A DNA stretch of 64,000 bases, taken from Xestospongia bergquistia (lineage: Eukaryota; Porifera; Demospongiae; Haplosclerida; Petrosiidae). The translations under genes and the position numbers were made by a program. The notes beneath the pieces were generated by a model. It did no database searches. It worked only from the letters and a program-made list of their open reading frames with translations, and had not been told where the DNA came from. The stretch's first letter is position 1; each line of letters opens with the position of its first letter. The DNA lies in assembly GCA_963965975.1 (NCBI GenBank), contig OZ014411.1, forward strand, positions 24,225,249 to 24,289,248. Direction: 5' to 3'. Below, piece by piece: positions 35,310 through 48,989 of this stretch.

Positions 35310-35702
35310 ATGACGCCGTCAAAGAATGGCTCCTTGCTATGGATTGGTGTCGTTTCATTTCTTGTTATGCTTTATTGTGGGCATTCAGCTGATGTGTAAG
35401 TATTTCTGCAGTAAGATATTTAGTTACATAATTGTATATAGGTGCTATACCACAAGATATCGATCTGAACGTCGTGTAGGTCAAAGACAAGGGTCAACTG
35501 CGTATTATTATGGTTGTGGATGGTGGTGGAAACGACAAAGATGTCGCGGGTGCGTATGTAGCAAACTAAACTTTTTACATTTATTATTTACATTTCAGGA
35601 CACGTTACTACACAACGTATTATAGCTATTACGTCAGCGTTTCTTATACACAGAGTATATGCTGTACAGGAACACATACTGGTGTATATCCATACTGTAC
35701 AC
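35310..35702 (+). other. Copy C signal peptide and EMI-like segment
   Basis: Three exons encode the signal peptide, then a tyrosine/arginine-rich stretch ([41 protein letters not shown]) that ends in [15 protein letters not shown]. The spacing and the CC-x-G ending resemble the N-terminal EMI domain of MEGF and multimerin proteins. It is followed directly by an EGF, the usual EMI context. EMI domains are known to support multimer formation. Confidence 0.5.
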
Positions 35703-38700
35703 GTAAGACATCAACAATTATAGAATATTTAAGTTTTAGTATCTTTAACAGCTTACTGCAATCCTTCATGTACTAATGGTGTCTGTTTGCATAATTCTGG
35801 TACAAATACCAACTACTGTCAGTGTAACTCTGGATGGCAAGGGAATATCTGTGATATAGGTACATGTACAATTCAAGAATTTTTATGAAAACTATCTGAT
35901 GTATTGGATAATAATAAACTATATATACATTTTGGAAATTGTTTTACGAATATCCTTGTTGTTGCATGGTATTGGTTAAACATCTGTAGACAAATACCCA
36001 GGTATTTTATAGATGTATTAGTTTCCTAAAAATTATGATTAGCACAGTGTATCTAATGAACAAAGTAAATTATTATTTTAGCAATTTTAATTATTGTTTT
36101 GATTTGAAGGAAATTGATAGATTTCACTCCAATATTGAGTAAAGTGTAAATATTATTATCATATTTCCTCATCACCATGCAGATATCAATGAATGCAGTG
36201 ATAGTAGTATCTGTGGTCACGATTGTAATAATACACAAGGATCATACTACTGTTACTGTCGAGATGGATTTATGTTACAAAATGATGGAAAAACATGTCA
36301 AGGTATATATAAATAATTTGTTAGTTAATATAATGTCATTAATTTACCAGATATCAATGAGTGTACCTTACCTGATCGTGTCTGTTCACATTTCTGTACT
36401 AATACAAATGGATCCTATTATTGTTCATGTAGAGGTGGTTATACTCTCACTGATAATGGAGACTGTTTAGGTATATATTGTATAGTTTACTATGTGGATC
36501 ATATGTTATATCATTACTAGATAATAATGAGTGTTTAAGTGGTAATGGAGGATGTCAACAAGTGTGTGTTAATACTAATGGAAGTTATTATTGTGACTGT
36601 CAAACAGGATACAGACTGAAATCTGATAACATCTCTTGTATAGGTAAGTGGTTACTGTTAATGATTGTTTTTGTTTTGATATTGCTTCTTTGAATTAATA
36701 ATTATTATTCTTCAATTAGATGTAGATGAATGTGAAGAAGATCTTCATAACTGTACTGATCTTGAAATTTGTATAAACAGAATTGGTAGTTTTCATTGTA
36801 ATTGCATCACAGGATACCAAAGAAGAAATACTAATAAATGTGAAGGTGAGGACATTAAGAGTATCTTTAAATCTACTGTTTTTGTAAGGCATTGCATAAA
36901 TAAATTACTAAAATATGTATAAATCCTATACATCAATCTAAATTTAATTTAATTTAATCTAATCATTTATTTGTCATAAATAAATATTACACAAATGGTT
37001 GAATAGTTATAAGTATGCATGTAAGTGATAATATTGATTAATATACCAAATATTCCTTTTAAAAAATAAAAATAAAATTTAACGTAAATTATCCTCTTTA
37101 TTTTTACTAATATATTTTAATTTTGAAAATAAATAAATGAAGAAATAGTATATAATAGTTTATTCATTACGTTTTCTGTCTAATGCATGATTGAAAGAAT
37201 TATGAACAACCACAGAATATAGTTACATTTAGCATTATGTCTATGCAACTTCATAATAATAAGAAGAATTCTTCTACATGAATTATTAACATTTGTCAAC
37301 AATATCCAGTAAGCAGTTGAATAATTAAGTATTATTGTATTGGATATTATTCGAGTCGAAGTAGATACGTAGGACAGAGGTGTATAAACACGGAGCTACT
37401 AAGATTTGAGTGTATAACCGACACGTTGACAAATAAGATTGAAATTTCTGCATTAGATACGCTGTCTGTTGTGTGGATAGACGTGCGTCAAGATCTACAT
37501 ATTAGATTTAGCTAACAAAAGAAACACTTACCGCGCTTTTGTCCAAAATACACTACTCTTCTCGAGTGCTAACAACAATTGTTAGCCTCACCCCTACGTT
37601 GACGTTCGGCCGAGCGTCGGACTGTAATTAACTTATTGGGTAGCAATAGCCGTGAAAAGAGGTTTTTATTTCAAACCACAGCCATTCAATAAACCTCAGT
37701 AGTCTTACCTTGTTTGACAATTTCAGGGAAAGTATATTCCATATAGAAACAGTTTGTGCGATATCTTGTTAACTTCATTAGATATCAACTTAAAATGTAT
37801 ATATTTTTATATTAATTGTTTCAACAACATAAGAGAATTACTTAAATACAAGTGGAGTAGTAAAGACCAAAGAATAAGTATTGTTAAAAATAATTGTGTT
37901 GACCGAATTAACAACTAAACCAAAAGTGTCAATAGCTACAATCAGTAACAACAAAACCACAAGTGTATATAGTTAAGACACTACAGTTTTAGTTCTGTAA
38001 AATTGTATTACCATATGAAAAATTTATAATGTTTGTTATCATAAATTCACTAATTTGTATAAAATAGAAATATAAAGCATTAATTTCTGCCAATCTGGTT
38101 GCTATAGCCTTGGAAATCATAGCCTAAGAAAAGGGTATGTAATAAGTTATGCACTTCTATCTCCAGCCAGGAGGTGTATAAGTTATTTGTTGACTTTAAA
38201 TAGAGCAATGTAACCCTTTGACGTATGCAGATGGAAAATTGAAAACACCCAGCTTAGTTTAGCATAATTATTTAATAGAGAAGACTCCAGCATTGCAAAT
38301 ATGAATATTTAGTAGTTACGATAGTTACTTTGTAAATGATTGCAATCTCTTAAAATCTATTTCATACTAGATATTAATGAATGTTTAACTGGAAACGGAG
38401 GATGTTCCCAACTGTGTCATAATAATATTGGATCATTTTCATGTTCTTGTCATGAAGGATATAATCTAGTGGATAAATTATTCTGCCAAGGTAATATTAT
38501 GATAATAATGACATATACTATAATTATTGCTATATTATTGTAAACAGATAATAATAACATCTCTTTGTTGTATAGATATTGATGAATGCTCAAATAACAC
38601 GATTAACGATTGTGAACAAGTTTGTAGGAATACTCCAGGAAATTATACATGTGATTGTCACTCTGGATACACACTGAATGATAATCAAGTTACATGTAAA

Positions 38701-41700
38701 CGTAAGTATTGAAAATAAAGCATAAGTCATAGCCATTGTAAATAATCTTTTATTATGTTCCACTCACCACTGAGTATAGTTAGTTTATGATAACATATAC
38801 ATAATATTCTTACTATTAGTTAAATTAATATTTATTCCTTTATACAGTTCAAGAATGTGAAACATTGTACTCTCCATTAAATGGTACTCTTGTTTGTTCT
38901 AACACTAAAAATGATACTCATGTCACTAATACCACATGTACTACATCATGTGATGTGGGATATCAGCTTGTGGGTACATCTTATCGTATATGTTTACCAA
39001 ATGGGAGCTGGTCAGGAGAGCATGCGTATTGTTCACCACTTCAATGTCCTGATCCTATACCACCTGAGAATGGATTTATACAACTACCTTGTTCTAATGA
39101 TTATACTACAGAATGTAACATAAGATGTTTCTTTAGGTTTGAGCTAGTGGGTAGTGAGGGAATTAAATGTGTCTTGTCTAAGGAGAGTAACACTACTGTT
39201 ATTTGGACTTCGTCATCTGTCTCTTGTCAAAGTAAATTATACTTATTAATAATTTCTGTACACCTTTTGTAAATTTAAATTAGATTAATAATGTTCTAAT
39301 ATATATGGTACATATATTCATACATTGTAGGAGTACCAGTTTGTACAAACACAACATGTAAACATGGAGGAAAGTGTATTCCAATATCTGATGAGGACTT
39401 TATATGTAATTGTACTGGGACATTTTATGAAGGGAAAACATGTGACAAGGGATTGATTGAAACTACTGATGTTAACAAATTAGAAATAACACTTGGTGGA
39501 ACCTTTGAGTTTCAAGTTTACGCTAAACCTGACAAAATGCTTACTGTTTCACCTTACATTTCTGGTAAATTAGCCTGTGATGTAGGATCAGGAATAGCTG
39601 TATATTTCTATCCATGTAATGTGCCATTAACAAGAGATACTAATAGTATGAAGTTTTCTATGACCATTTTTCTACCTGGATTGCATTTTCTGAAGTTATC
39701 ATTGTCAGGCGAGGATGCCAAAAATTTTACAGATCCAGCTCCTATGCCAATTGTTGTGCGTACGACACAAGAATCTGATTATTTTAAAACATTTTCCCAC
39801 CTTGAACCAAGCTGTTGCTCATTAAATGATGACCAATATCAATATCTTCAGTGTGGAGTATTACCTGAACTAAATCCACAATTAGTATCATCATGTGGTT
39901 GGCATAAAGACAATGATATTACAAAATACACATTGGGTATAGTTTATTCCAAACTGAACAATGTCACATTCCCTGTTTCTGTTGCTGGTTTAAGCATCTC
40001 AGATAAAGATATAAAATTACCACAAGGAAAACACATATGTGGTAATTGTAAAGGATTGTTAATGGACATCGACAAATATCCTGAAAATAAATGTTACATG
40101 TATCAACCAACTGGAGAAGACTCAAGTGAATTTGTAACTCGTCAATCTTTGTCTACAGCATTTGTTAATGAAGTTCAAAATAAGCTCCTCCCTTCATGGA
40201 TTGATTTAGCAGTAACTCCAGATAGTGAGACACTTACTAAAGTATCAGAAACAGACTATAAGATCAGTTTAGCTACTACAACAGATGTTACCAAAACTCC
40301 TGGATGTGAGTCAATCATCATTGACACTATTGGTCAATTTGGTGTTCTCCAACATGATGGTCCTTTGAACCTGACCTTACAAACATCAAGAATTATATAT
40401 GAAGATATATATATTCCATCTCCTACTAGAGGATCCTCTTTCTGTATTGCTGTTAACTTGTGTCTCGGTGAAAACTCACCTGTCTATATTGGAATACCTA
40501 GTTCTGCTCAACTATCCATTCAGAAAATTTCATTTATCCACAATTTTGTTCTGAGAGGATGGAATACGATATTCCACAGTGCCACTGTTCATAAAATACC
40601 GACTTCAGTCCATTTATTAATGAATTTTTGGAATGGACTTCTTCCAAACTACAGACCTTTATCATTTGATACAAACCTTCTCCTTAACATGGAAACAAGT
40701 GGATCATTCAAATATCAACACACTGAAGTCTCATTGTCTTTCTTTGGTAACTTATCACATGATTATGTTGTAGATAAAAACACGGTACGTATAATAAATA
40801 CTAAAACGACTAACATGTCATTTATTTCTATTGTTAGGTTCTTCAAGCAAATGCATTTGGTAAATGGACTGTATCTGTAACATCACTCATTAACAGTGTT
40901 AATGAAACATTGACACTAAGTAATATATTTACTAATGCCTTCTTTTACTATAACAGTGAGTTCAAATATAACTCAACTATAATTATGTGATGTATGTTTA
41001 TGTTTTATAGGTTCTGAAGTTTCTACTTGTAATCCACAAAAGTCTCCATCTGGAATCGGTATTAAAGTTTCGTACATCCCACGTCAAGGACAACTATTTT
41101 ACAGCAAACTCTTTCGATTACCATATGACACACCCCACTGTCCTGTAGATGTGTTCATTGCTTTAGATTCCAACAAAAATATAAGTGGTCTCAGCTTCTA
41201 TTCAGATTGCCTTGATATATTGTACAACAACCTTCTCTTTCAAAAGTTAGCTCATCGTATGTATATACCAATGGCTTCACAAAATCTCTGTACTCAACCA
41301 TCTAATTTTACTGCTATGTTTCCTGATCTTCAAAGTTTTGGTCTCATTATACATTCTGCTATACGTGACTCAAGTAACAGTTATCTCCCTCTTGGTACTT
41401 ACTTCAAACTATTAGAAGGATATGATGGTATAGCAATGTCTCTAGCATACTCTCACTCATCAGCTACCAAAGTGGGCTTGTTATATTCTGTTCAAGTCAA
41501 TATTATGGATACTTCATTTATAACAAAAGTAATTCTTAAAGACAATGAGTTAGCTTTTACAGGATCTGGTAACATATCCAACAATGACTTGTATTATGCC
41601 AATTTACAAGGAAAAGCATCTGTTGCAATGTTGTCATGGAATGAATTGGATTTAGAGACTAACGGTTGGTTTCCTAGATTTCCTAAAGGATTTGTAGATA

Positions 41701-44700
41701 TTTTACAAGAAAATGTTCATAAAACAATTAAGCAAAAAGCAGAGAATGCAAAGGAGAGAAAAACAAATGCTGATTCTCAACATTTTATGTCAATGGAGTC
41801 ATTCAATTTGGCTAAATCATCACTTAATAATGCTAAACAAAAATTTAATGATGCTAACAATAAATACAAAGAAAGGCTAAAGAAGGTTCAAGCTGCCACC
41901 ATAAGCTTAAGACTAGCAGAAGAATTACTTGCTAATAAAACTGATGAGCTTCAACATGCAGAAACTGCTCTCAATTCTCTCTGTCAAGTCCAAGTCTGTC
42001 CTAGACAGTGTGTCCCTGCTACACGTACTCGAACTTTTAATCAAGATGTGTACATTACTGTTAATGGTACTTGTGAGTCTCTGTGTTATGGAAAGTATTA
42101 CAAAGAAGTAGTACTATACTACAGATATTACAATGCTTGGAGATGGGTTTGGACCTGTTGGAGGGTCGAAATTCGTCTATTTTTTTTTAGAATTTGTAGA
42201 AAATATTACTGCCAATCTGTGTGTACACGAGTAAGAAAAAGGGACCCAGTGTATGGTTATGTATTATTTTGGGCAAATAGGCTATGTTATCGTCCTTGTA
42301 GCAAGACTGTGTATGTCAATACTATAGAAAAAACTGAGACATATACTGATTCTTGTGCTGAAACAGTTCCTGAAACAAGTTGCAGTGCCAAAAACAAAAT
42401 GTGTGAAAATGAAAGAGAAAGGGTTTTGAATCTCATTGAACAAAAACGACAAGGTTTAACTGAACCACTTAGACTAAGAAATCAAGCTAGAAGAAATTTA
42501 TCTCGAGCAGAAACTGAAGTAATGAGAGCAGCTTTGAAAAAAAAGAATGAAGAACAGAATTTACAAGCTGCACAGACACAATATAATGTAGCAGAAAAAG
42601 TCAATAATGCATCCAATGAGAACTATTTGGCAATTATGAAATTAATCAAAGATGACCTCATACTAGTCAACCTCACTGAAAAACATAATCTCACAGATAT
42701 ATTCAATATTACTAATATAACATTTTCTGTCACTACAACAACTCAATCACTCAATGCCCTTCCTATAAACATCATTTTTGACTGCTCCTATCTTCAAAAA
42801 CAATTTACGTTTACAACATTATACAATTTTGAGGAAATGCAAATTGACTTATTAGTTGATGATATTATTGACTATATCCTTATAAAAAATGGAAGCTCAC
42901 TTAACAATCGTCGTAAAAGAGCTGAAGAGAAAAACAATCGTCAACAACAATTTGAGATTCATTGTGCAGAACTGACAAGTATAGACAAGTTTCTTCAATA
43001 TCTCTCTCAATCATTAAATGATGCTATCTCACTTTATCAAAGACTTCATCAAGATATTACAGAATTGCTACAGAATCTTGCAAATCTTTCTAATGCAACT
43101 ACTGACCCTACATCACTTTCTATAGATTACAGTAGTTTGAAAGATCTCTTTAATATCACTCAAGATGAACTTGACCAGGAACCTACTGTTAACCTAGAAG
43201 ATAGTGTTCTTAATGCCATCTTAGATACATATGATGATATTCAAAGATCTGTTGGTGATCTATTAGCCAATTTAAACCAAACAGTCTTCAGACAGTGGCA
43301 AAATGAAATGGAGTCATCACTATTATCAAATGGAGCTATTGGTAACAGAGAATGTTATGGTTTTAATGACTGTCTTCAAGTCTTAATTGGTTTATTAGAT
43401 AATTTAATCATTTTTGGACCTCCTGATTTAACCTCTGATATAAGATCAAAATTTCCATCAGCAACTAAAAGCCTTTTCATGATTGCTCTGTTCCAGAATC
43501 TTACAATTTTCAACACTCTTGATAAAATCTCTCCTCTCATTGACATTGTTAACAATATGAATAAGACAGGTTACTGGTGTGCTACTCTACCCACATTCAT
43601 CAGACAACCTCCCCTGAAAACAAATGTATCAATTGGTGGCAACCTAACACTGGTTTGTCAAGGACAGTCATCTTTACCATTAACTTATCAATGGAGGAAA
43701 TACAGTATCCTCATACCTGGTGCTAATAAACCTACTTTGACCATTACAAACTTCCAAATATTTGATGAAGGCAATTATACCTGTGATATTATCAATGATG
43801 TTGGTAGAATACGTTCTACCAATGCTACTGTTCAAATGTTTGAATTACCAAAGTTCTATCTTACACCTATTTCTATCATAACATACATTGGTGATATCAA
43901 TGGAGCTCATTTTACCTGTAATGCTACCTCTAGACCAGATCCAGGTTGGAAATGGTATCACAGAGCTACTGAAAACAATGCATGGACTGAAATATCTGAT
44001 GAAGACACAAATGAACTCTTGATACCTAGTCCTACTAGATCACATGAAGGGTGGTACAGATGTCTAGCCTATAATTACCATGGGAACCTATCATCAGATC
44101 CAGTGTCTCTACATATTGTATCAGTAACAGCTGAACTGTTTGCTTCTCCAATTGACTTCACAATGACAGTCATGAATAAATCAGACAATGATGACAGGAA
44201 AAGAAATGTATTGTTAAATAAAAGAGAAGATATGTCCATTGAAGATATTATTTTGAATGCTATTAAAAATGCTGTTGATCTTGGTTCTGTGACTATAAAA
44301 CAGTTTAGAGTAGAGTATAATTCTGATGCTGAAATCATTGTTCGTTTTCTACTCGTTTCAATGAACACCACAGTTCCTACAACAGGTCAATTGTCTTTAG
44401 GATATGATGCACGGAGACTTTTAGCAGCTAAAGAACAGTTAGCTCAAGTGGAGAATTTACTATCAGATCAATTTGTGTCTAATGGCTTAGAACTAATAAT
44501 AGATGACAAGTCAAATTACAAATATAATGATGGTTCCTTTACAATACGTACTCCAGTCATAGTTTGCCCTCAAGGACAAGGACTTCATTCAAATAGATTA
44601 CTTTGTGGTAAGTTATGACACTACAAGCTGTGATCTTTATAAATGAGAAAATTCTTCTCATATTTTAGTTGACTGTCTTGAAGGACAACATCAAGTTCAA

Positions 44701-47700
44701 AGAACAGCGACAAGAATTGAAGAAGATCGCACAATAGTTGAAGTAGTACCTCAGTGTGAAGACTGTCCACTCAATACATATCAAAATATAGCAGGAGGAG
44801 AAAAGTGTATTCCTTGTCCTCAAGATCATATTACATACTCAACTGGTACTAAATCAAAAGATGGGTGTATTGGTAAGTAAAGAAGAGTTGTATAGTTATT
44901 ATGAATAATATACAATGATGTTTATATAGCTATCTGTCCAGTAAATCATTATTCAACTACTGGTTTGGCTCCTTGTGGACGTTGTCGAAAAGGAACTTAT
45001 CAGCCTGAAATTGGAAAATCATTTTGTTTTCCTTGTAGAAATGACCTGGATAGTCTTAACTGTATTATTAGTAAGAGACAAATTTTATAAATTATTTATT
45101 CGAAATGTTATTATTTAGGTTGTCCTAGAAATATTACTAACTGGACATGTAGCATTGATGCATGTGCATCAAGCACATGTTCAAATTATCCAGATGCTCA
45201 ATGTATTGCTAATTTTTGTGGAGACTGTAAGAAAAGATTTATTTATCAAAGACAGGATGTCACTAATGTGTGTTGTAAGTTATAATAATTGCTCTTTAGA
45301 TTAATTTATAATATCTTATTATAGCCTGTCCATCTAATATGGTTGTGATCCCTTGCTCAAGGAACTGTCTACCAACTTGTCAGAATCCTAAGCCTAACAA
45401 TTGTATTAACTCAATAGATTGTGTACCAACTTGTGGTTGTCCTGATGGCTCAGTATTTGATGAGAAGACTAAGAAATGTGTTGAACTTCATAAGTGTGGT
45501 AAGCATTACTTTGTACTAAAACAACAGCTGCATCAATATGTTATAAATATCGTAGATCCCTGTAGTCTAGCTGCTAATTCTGGATCATGTCATGGTAAAT
45601 ACCCAAGGTGGTTCTTTAACTCAACATCTAGTCACTGTGAACTATTTCCATATGGTGGATGTGATGGTAACAGTAATAGATTTACTACATTAGAACAATG
45701 TATTGACACTTGTGGTGAGTAGAATATATATTATGGTTTAAGACAGCAGTCATTTTGATATTTGTTTTTATTAGGCTGTTCATTTGGTAAAACACCTAAA
45801 AATTGTACAAGCAATCCTTGTTCTACCTCACAATGTCCTTCATTTCCTAGTGCTGTTTGTGAAGTAGATAAATGTACCAATAATTGTTCTGTTAGACACT
45901 TTGCTACATTTGAAGAAGTTACAGAAATTTGTGGTAAGCAAACAAATATTAAGGGAAAAAATTAGTTCCAAATTAGTAAGTAATAGAGGAGTCAATCTGT
46001 ACATTAATTATTTTAGGACAATCACTTTTCTTCCACAGATGTTTGTACACTTCCGATTAAGATTGGTTCATGTAATAACAGTTTGAGTCGTTGGTTCTTT
46101 AACAGAAAGTTAGGACATTGTCAGAACTTCCTATATAGTGGATGTGAGGGTAACAGGAACAACTTTAACAATTTAAAGGAATGCATTAGGACGTGTGGTG
46201 AGTTTATGAAAGTAACAGCATGTCTATGTTTAATGTCAAGATCCATGTACCTAGATGTTACAATATGACTTAGAATATTTGAATTTTTATGTATCTTTAA
46301 ACCTTATAACAATGTCCAATAGGCTCAGGATGTCCATCTGATGTTAAAAAAGTATCATGTCTGAGTGATCCTTGTGGAACAGCTAGTTGTCCCAATCATC
46401 CTAATAGTGTATGCGTATCTAGTTCATGTGGACAATGTTCAGCTCGTTTCTACAACAATTCTGGTGTGGATGTAACTAACACATGTAGTAAGTAATTGTT
46501 ATCATTTTGATTTAATAATGTTTGCCATTTGTTTGTTTTTATAGCAACATGTCCACCTAACAAACCTCCCATTAGCTGTCCTATTAATCTTTGTGATCAT
46601 CAGACCTGTCCTCAATATCCTAATGCTAGTTGTATAGTTGATAGATGTGGTCAATGTAAAGCTAAATTCTATGTCAATCAAGAAGATGTCACTGATCAAT
46701 GTGGTACATTATAGTTAATTTAAATGACAGATATATTACTGAAATATTCTGTCTAGGTATGTGCCCATTTGAGGGAGAGATAATTAAACCATGTGGTGCA
46801 TCATGTCGTCAAAACTGTACTAGTGTACTATTAAAGAAACAACTTATTTGTTCACCAGTTTGTGTTCCAGGTTGTGACTGTCCAGCTGGTCAAGTAAGAT
46901 ATTTTTGCTTTAGGTGATACTTGTACTTTTTAAAGGTACAAGTGCTTAATATAATAAAAAATGAACAAGCTTACAAGTTGTATGTCAGTGATTGTTGTAC
47001 ATTACTACAGGTATTAGATGAGACTTCTAAAAAATGTGTCTATCGTGATGAGTGTCCATGTCCTCCTTGTGAACCTATATCTCAAAACTGTTCTAACATT
47101 ATTAACTCCTCTGATGACAAATGTAGTTGTCCTATATGTGCAGGTATTATCAATGACATACTACAGACTATTAACTGCTGTTTTGCTAAATATTAGATTG
47201 TTTTATTGAAGGTCAGGTTTATAAAACAAGTGGAACATGTTCTCGTACATGTACAACACTTCACTTACATTGTGCTATTGATAATGTTCCTGGTTGTTCT
47301 TGTCCTAATGGAAAGGTTATTGATGAGGAGAATGGACGTTGTGTATATCCCCAGGACTGTCCAAGTGAGGAATGGTTATAAAACATTAACTTCAATTCAA
47401 TATCATATAGAAAAAATTAGAGTATAGCTGATAAAATTATTAAAAACCAAAATTCATTTGTTTTCTTTCAGAACCTGATCCTTGTACTCTACCTCCATAT
47501 AAGGGACCTTGTAATGGTCGTATTTTAAGATATTTTTATAATACTACCAGTCAAAAATGTGAACAATTCTATTATGGTGGTTGTTTAGCTAATGAAAACA
47601 ATTTCTATTCATTATCTGCCTGTGAAGACAAATGCAGCAGTAAGTTTTTGTTACCTGTGTATGTAGACTCAGAATTAATTATATTGTTAAACACTGTAGA

Positions 47701-48167
47701 CTGTCCACCAACCTGTTCTCTTGAATATTGCTCAATTAAAAGAGAAGCTGTTTGCTCAATGTAAGTTTCGGATAATAAAGTACATGCCATTCTCCTTTTA
47801 TTAAGTGGATACATTATAGATTATTGCATTTGTTTTAGACCCTCTCTTCAACCATCATCCTGTCCAGGTGGATGTAATGTCTCTAATTGTTTTGCATGTT
47901 ACTTTTCTTATAACACTCTACCATTTCCTGAGGAAGCAAAATTATGTCCTACAAATTGTCCAGTTATTAAAGAGGAACTAGATAAAAACTGTATGAAACT
48001 GTGGGGACGTTGTGTACGTAAAGTTTATTCCAGGTTATATAACCAGGTAAATAAATTAAACATGATCTACTTATAACACTAAATTTTATTATTATTAGAT
48101 TCAACCACATGAGAAAACATCTTCCAATTTCCACTGTTGGGAATATCCTTGTAATACACAGTCTTGA
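35310..48167 (+). CDS. Copy C: complete giant secreted EGF/sushi/Ig/TIL/Kunitz protein, 3,037 residues
   Basis: Thirty exons: 35310-35395, 35442-35549, 35599-35702, 35752-35859, 36183-36302, 36351-36470, 36521-36643, 36720-36845, 38371-38490, 38576-38701, 38848-39231, 39331-40784, 40838-40955, 41011-44607, 44669-44872, 44930-45070, 45119-45274, 45325-45498, 45556-45714, 45775-45933, 46039-46197, 46323-46487, 46545-46703, 46757-46893, 47011-47143, 47197-47364, 47472-47639, 47700-47760, 47839-48046 and 48099-48167. They sum to 9,114 nt, exactly 3,038 codons with the stop. The start is supported by a signal peptide ([20 protein letters not shown] then LYCGHSADV) and a TATA box. The architecture resembles SVEP1/papilin-type matrix proteins in its modules but not in its order, and the central 1,100 residues belong to no family I know. 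It ends tail to tail with the TRANK1-like gene. Confidence 0.85.
35752..38701 (+). other. Copy C seven EGF exons
   Basis: One EGF per exon at 35752, 36183, 36351, 36521, 36720, 38371 and 38576. All are phase 1 to 1. The second, third, fifth, sixth and seventh start D-[IV]-[ND]-E-C, typical of calcium-binding EGFs, while the fourth starts DNNEC. Only the last two have visible counterparts in the part of copy A inside the window. Confidence 0.85.
36846..38370 (+). other. 1.5-kb intron of copy C with a CpG-richer patch
   Basis: Mostly AT-rich and without coding potential. Bases 37430-37640 are noticeably richer in CG dinucleotides than the rest, with GACGTTCGGCCGAGCGTCGG as a near-palindrome. 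This may be an inserted element. Confidence 0.4.
38848..39231 (+). other. Copy C exon with two sushi domains
   Basis: As in A and B, with a three-codon insertion in the first module (NTKNDTH against NDTH). The intron before it is only 146 bp and is unrelated to the long intron in A, B and D. Confidence 0.9.
41011..44607 (+). other. Copy C 3.6-kb core exon
   Basis: Matches 5406-8999 of copy A along its length: unassigned domain, coiled-coil arms, furin-type RRKR (42909-42920), two Ig domains (about 43590-43840 and 43850-44120), then [14 protein letters not shown]. The exception is the loop at about 42070-42305, where the residues are almost wholly different from copy A and rich in W, Y and R. 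Confidence 0.85.
44669..47364 (+). other. Copy C GCC2/GCC3, cysteine modules, TIL and Kunitz chain
   Basis: Twelve exons in the same order as copy A: GCC2/GCC3 (44669, 44930), cysteine modules (45119, 45775, 46323, 46545), TIL (45325), Kunitz (45556 with P1 His, 46039 with P1 Asn), TIL units (46757, 47011, 47197). The 392-bp unit is present once rather than three times. Confidence 0.8.
47472..48167 (+). other. Copy C last Kunitz domain and cysteine-rich tail
   Basis: Kunitz exon 47472-47639 ([18 protein letters not shown]1 Asn at 47513-47515), then the tail exons with [17 protein letters not shown] and FHCWEYPC, ending at TGA 48165-48167. Confidence 0.85.
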
Positions 48168-48240
48168 CTTGTGTAGCAGTATTATTAATAGTATCTTATA
48201 GTAGTAATAGTAGTAGTAGTAATAGTGAAACATTGTAGAC

Positions 48241-48246
48241 AATAAA
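48241..48246 (+). terminator. Polyadenylation signal of copy C
   Basis: AATAAA 74 nt after the stop codon. The corresponding positions in A (AATAAT) and B (AATCAT) do not keep the canonical hexamer. Confidence 0.5.
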
Positions 48247-48989
48247 TTTCATTTTAGTATGGAACTAATTTTGCATCAATTTTATTAAAAATATATCATT
48301 TAGTTTTGATATTTAGTACAATTATGACATTTTAAATGATTATACAAATACAGAGAACACTATAGCAATACAAGAATGAAACTTCTCCCTTTACAACAAC
48401 TCTCTCATGCAAATTGTAAAAGTTATAGTGATAGACCATGCAACACAGAGCAAATCCAAAACTGAATACTATGGAATTGTTGCATTGTATGTATCATAAT
48501 ATAGTACTAGTATACTACATATAGAAACATACATTCTAATAACTGAGAAAGAAGTAATACAAGACAAAATCTCATCTCTTTATATTTAATAACTAATTCT
48601 ATACAACCTCTGGCCATCATTTAGTTGTCTTCATGTGTGTTGTAAAGACAACAGTAGCTTCATAAGTTTTCAAGAGTTACAGGCATAATCTACTTTTATA
48701 GTTGAACCTCTTGAAATTTTGACAGTCTTCAGTACATTTTATAATAACAATCAATTTACAGAAATTCATCACGTCTTAACTGTTCGGTTTTAAATAAATT
48801 TTTCTAAACTACCAGAAAAACATTACAGTACAACAAAATTTAATAATAACACCATACATATGTACATGTAAATATATACATGTAACAAATTAACAACTAA
48901 GCATAAAGAAAAATGTATGAAATCTAAGTAAGACATATAATTAAAAGGTAGGGTAGTTACTAATGTTAAAATTACAATTATAACAATTG
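48247..48989. other. Convergent intergenic region between copy C and the TRANK1-like gene
   Basis: No gene is seen. A minus-strand AATAAA is present as TTTATT at 48281-48286, about 700 bp past the stop of the TRANK1-like gene. The 3' UTRs of the two genes may lie very close together or overlap. Confidence 0.4.

Noticed and set aside
35326-35625. 99-codon open frame starting [10 protein letters not shown]
   Set aside because: The real start is the ATG at 35310 in another frame, which gives a signal peptide. This frame only becomes coding in the second exon after splicing.
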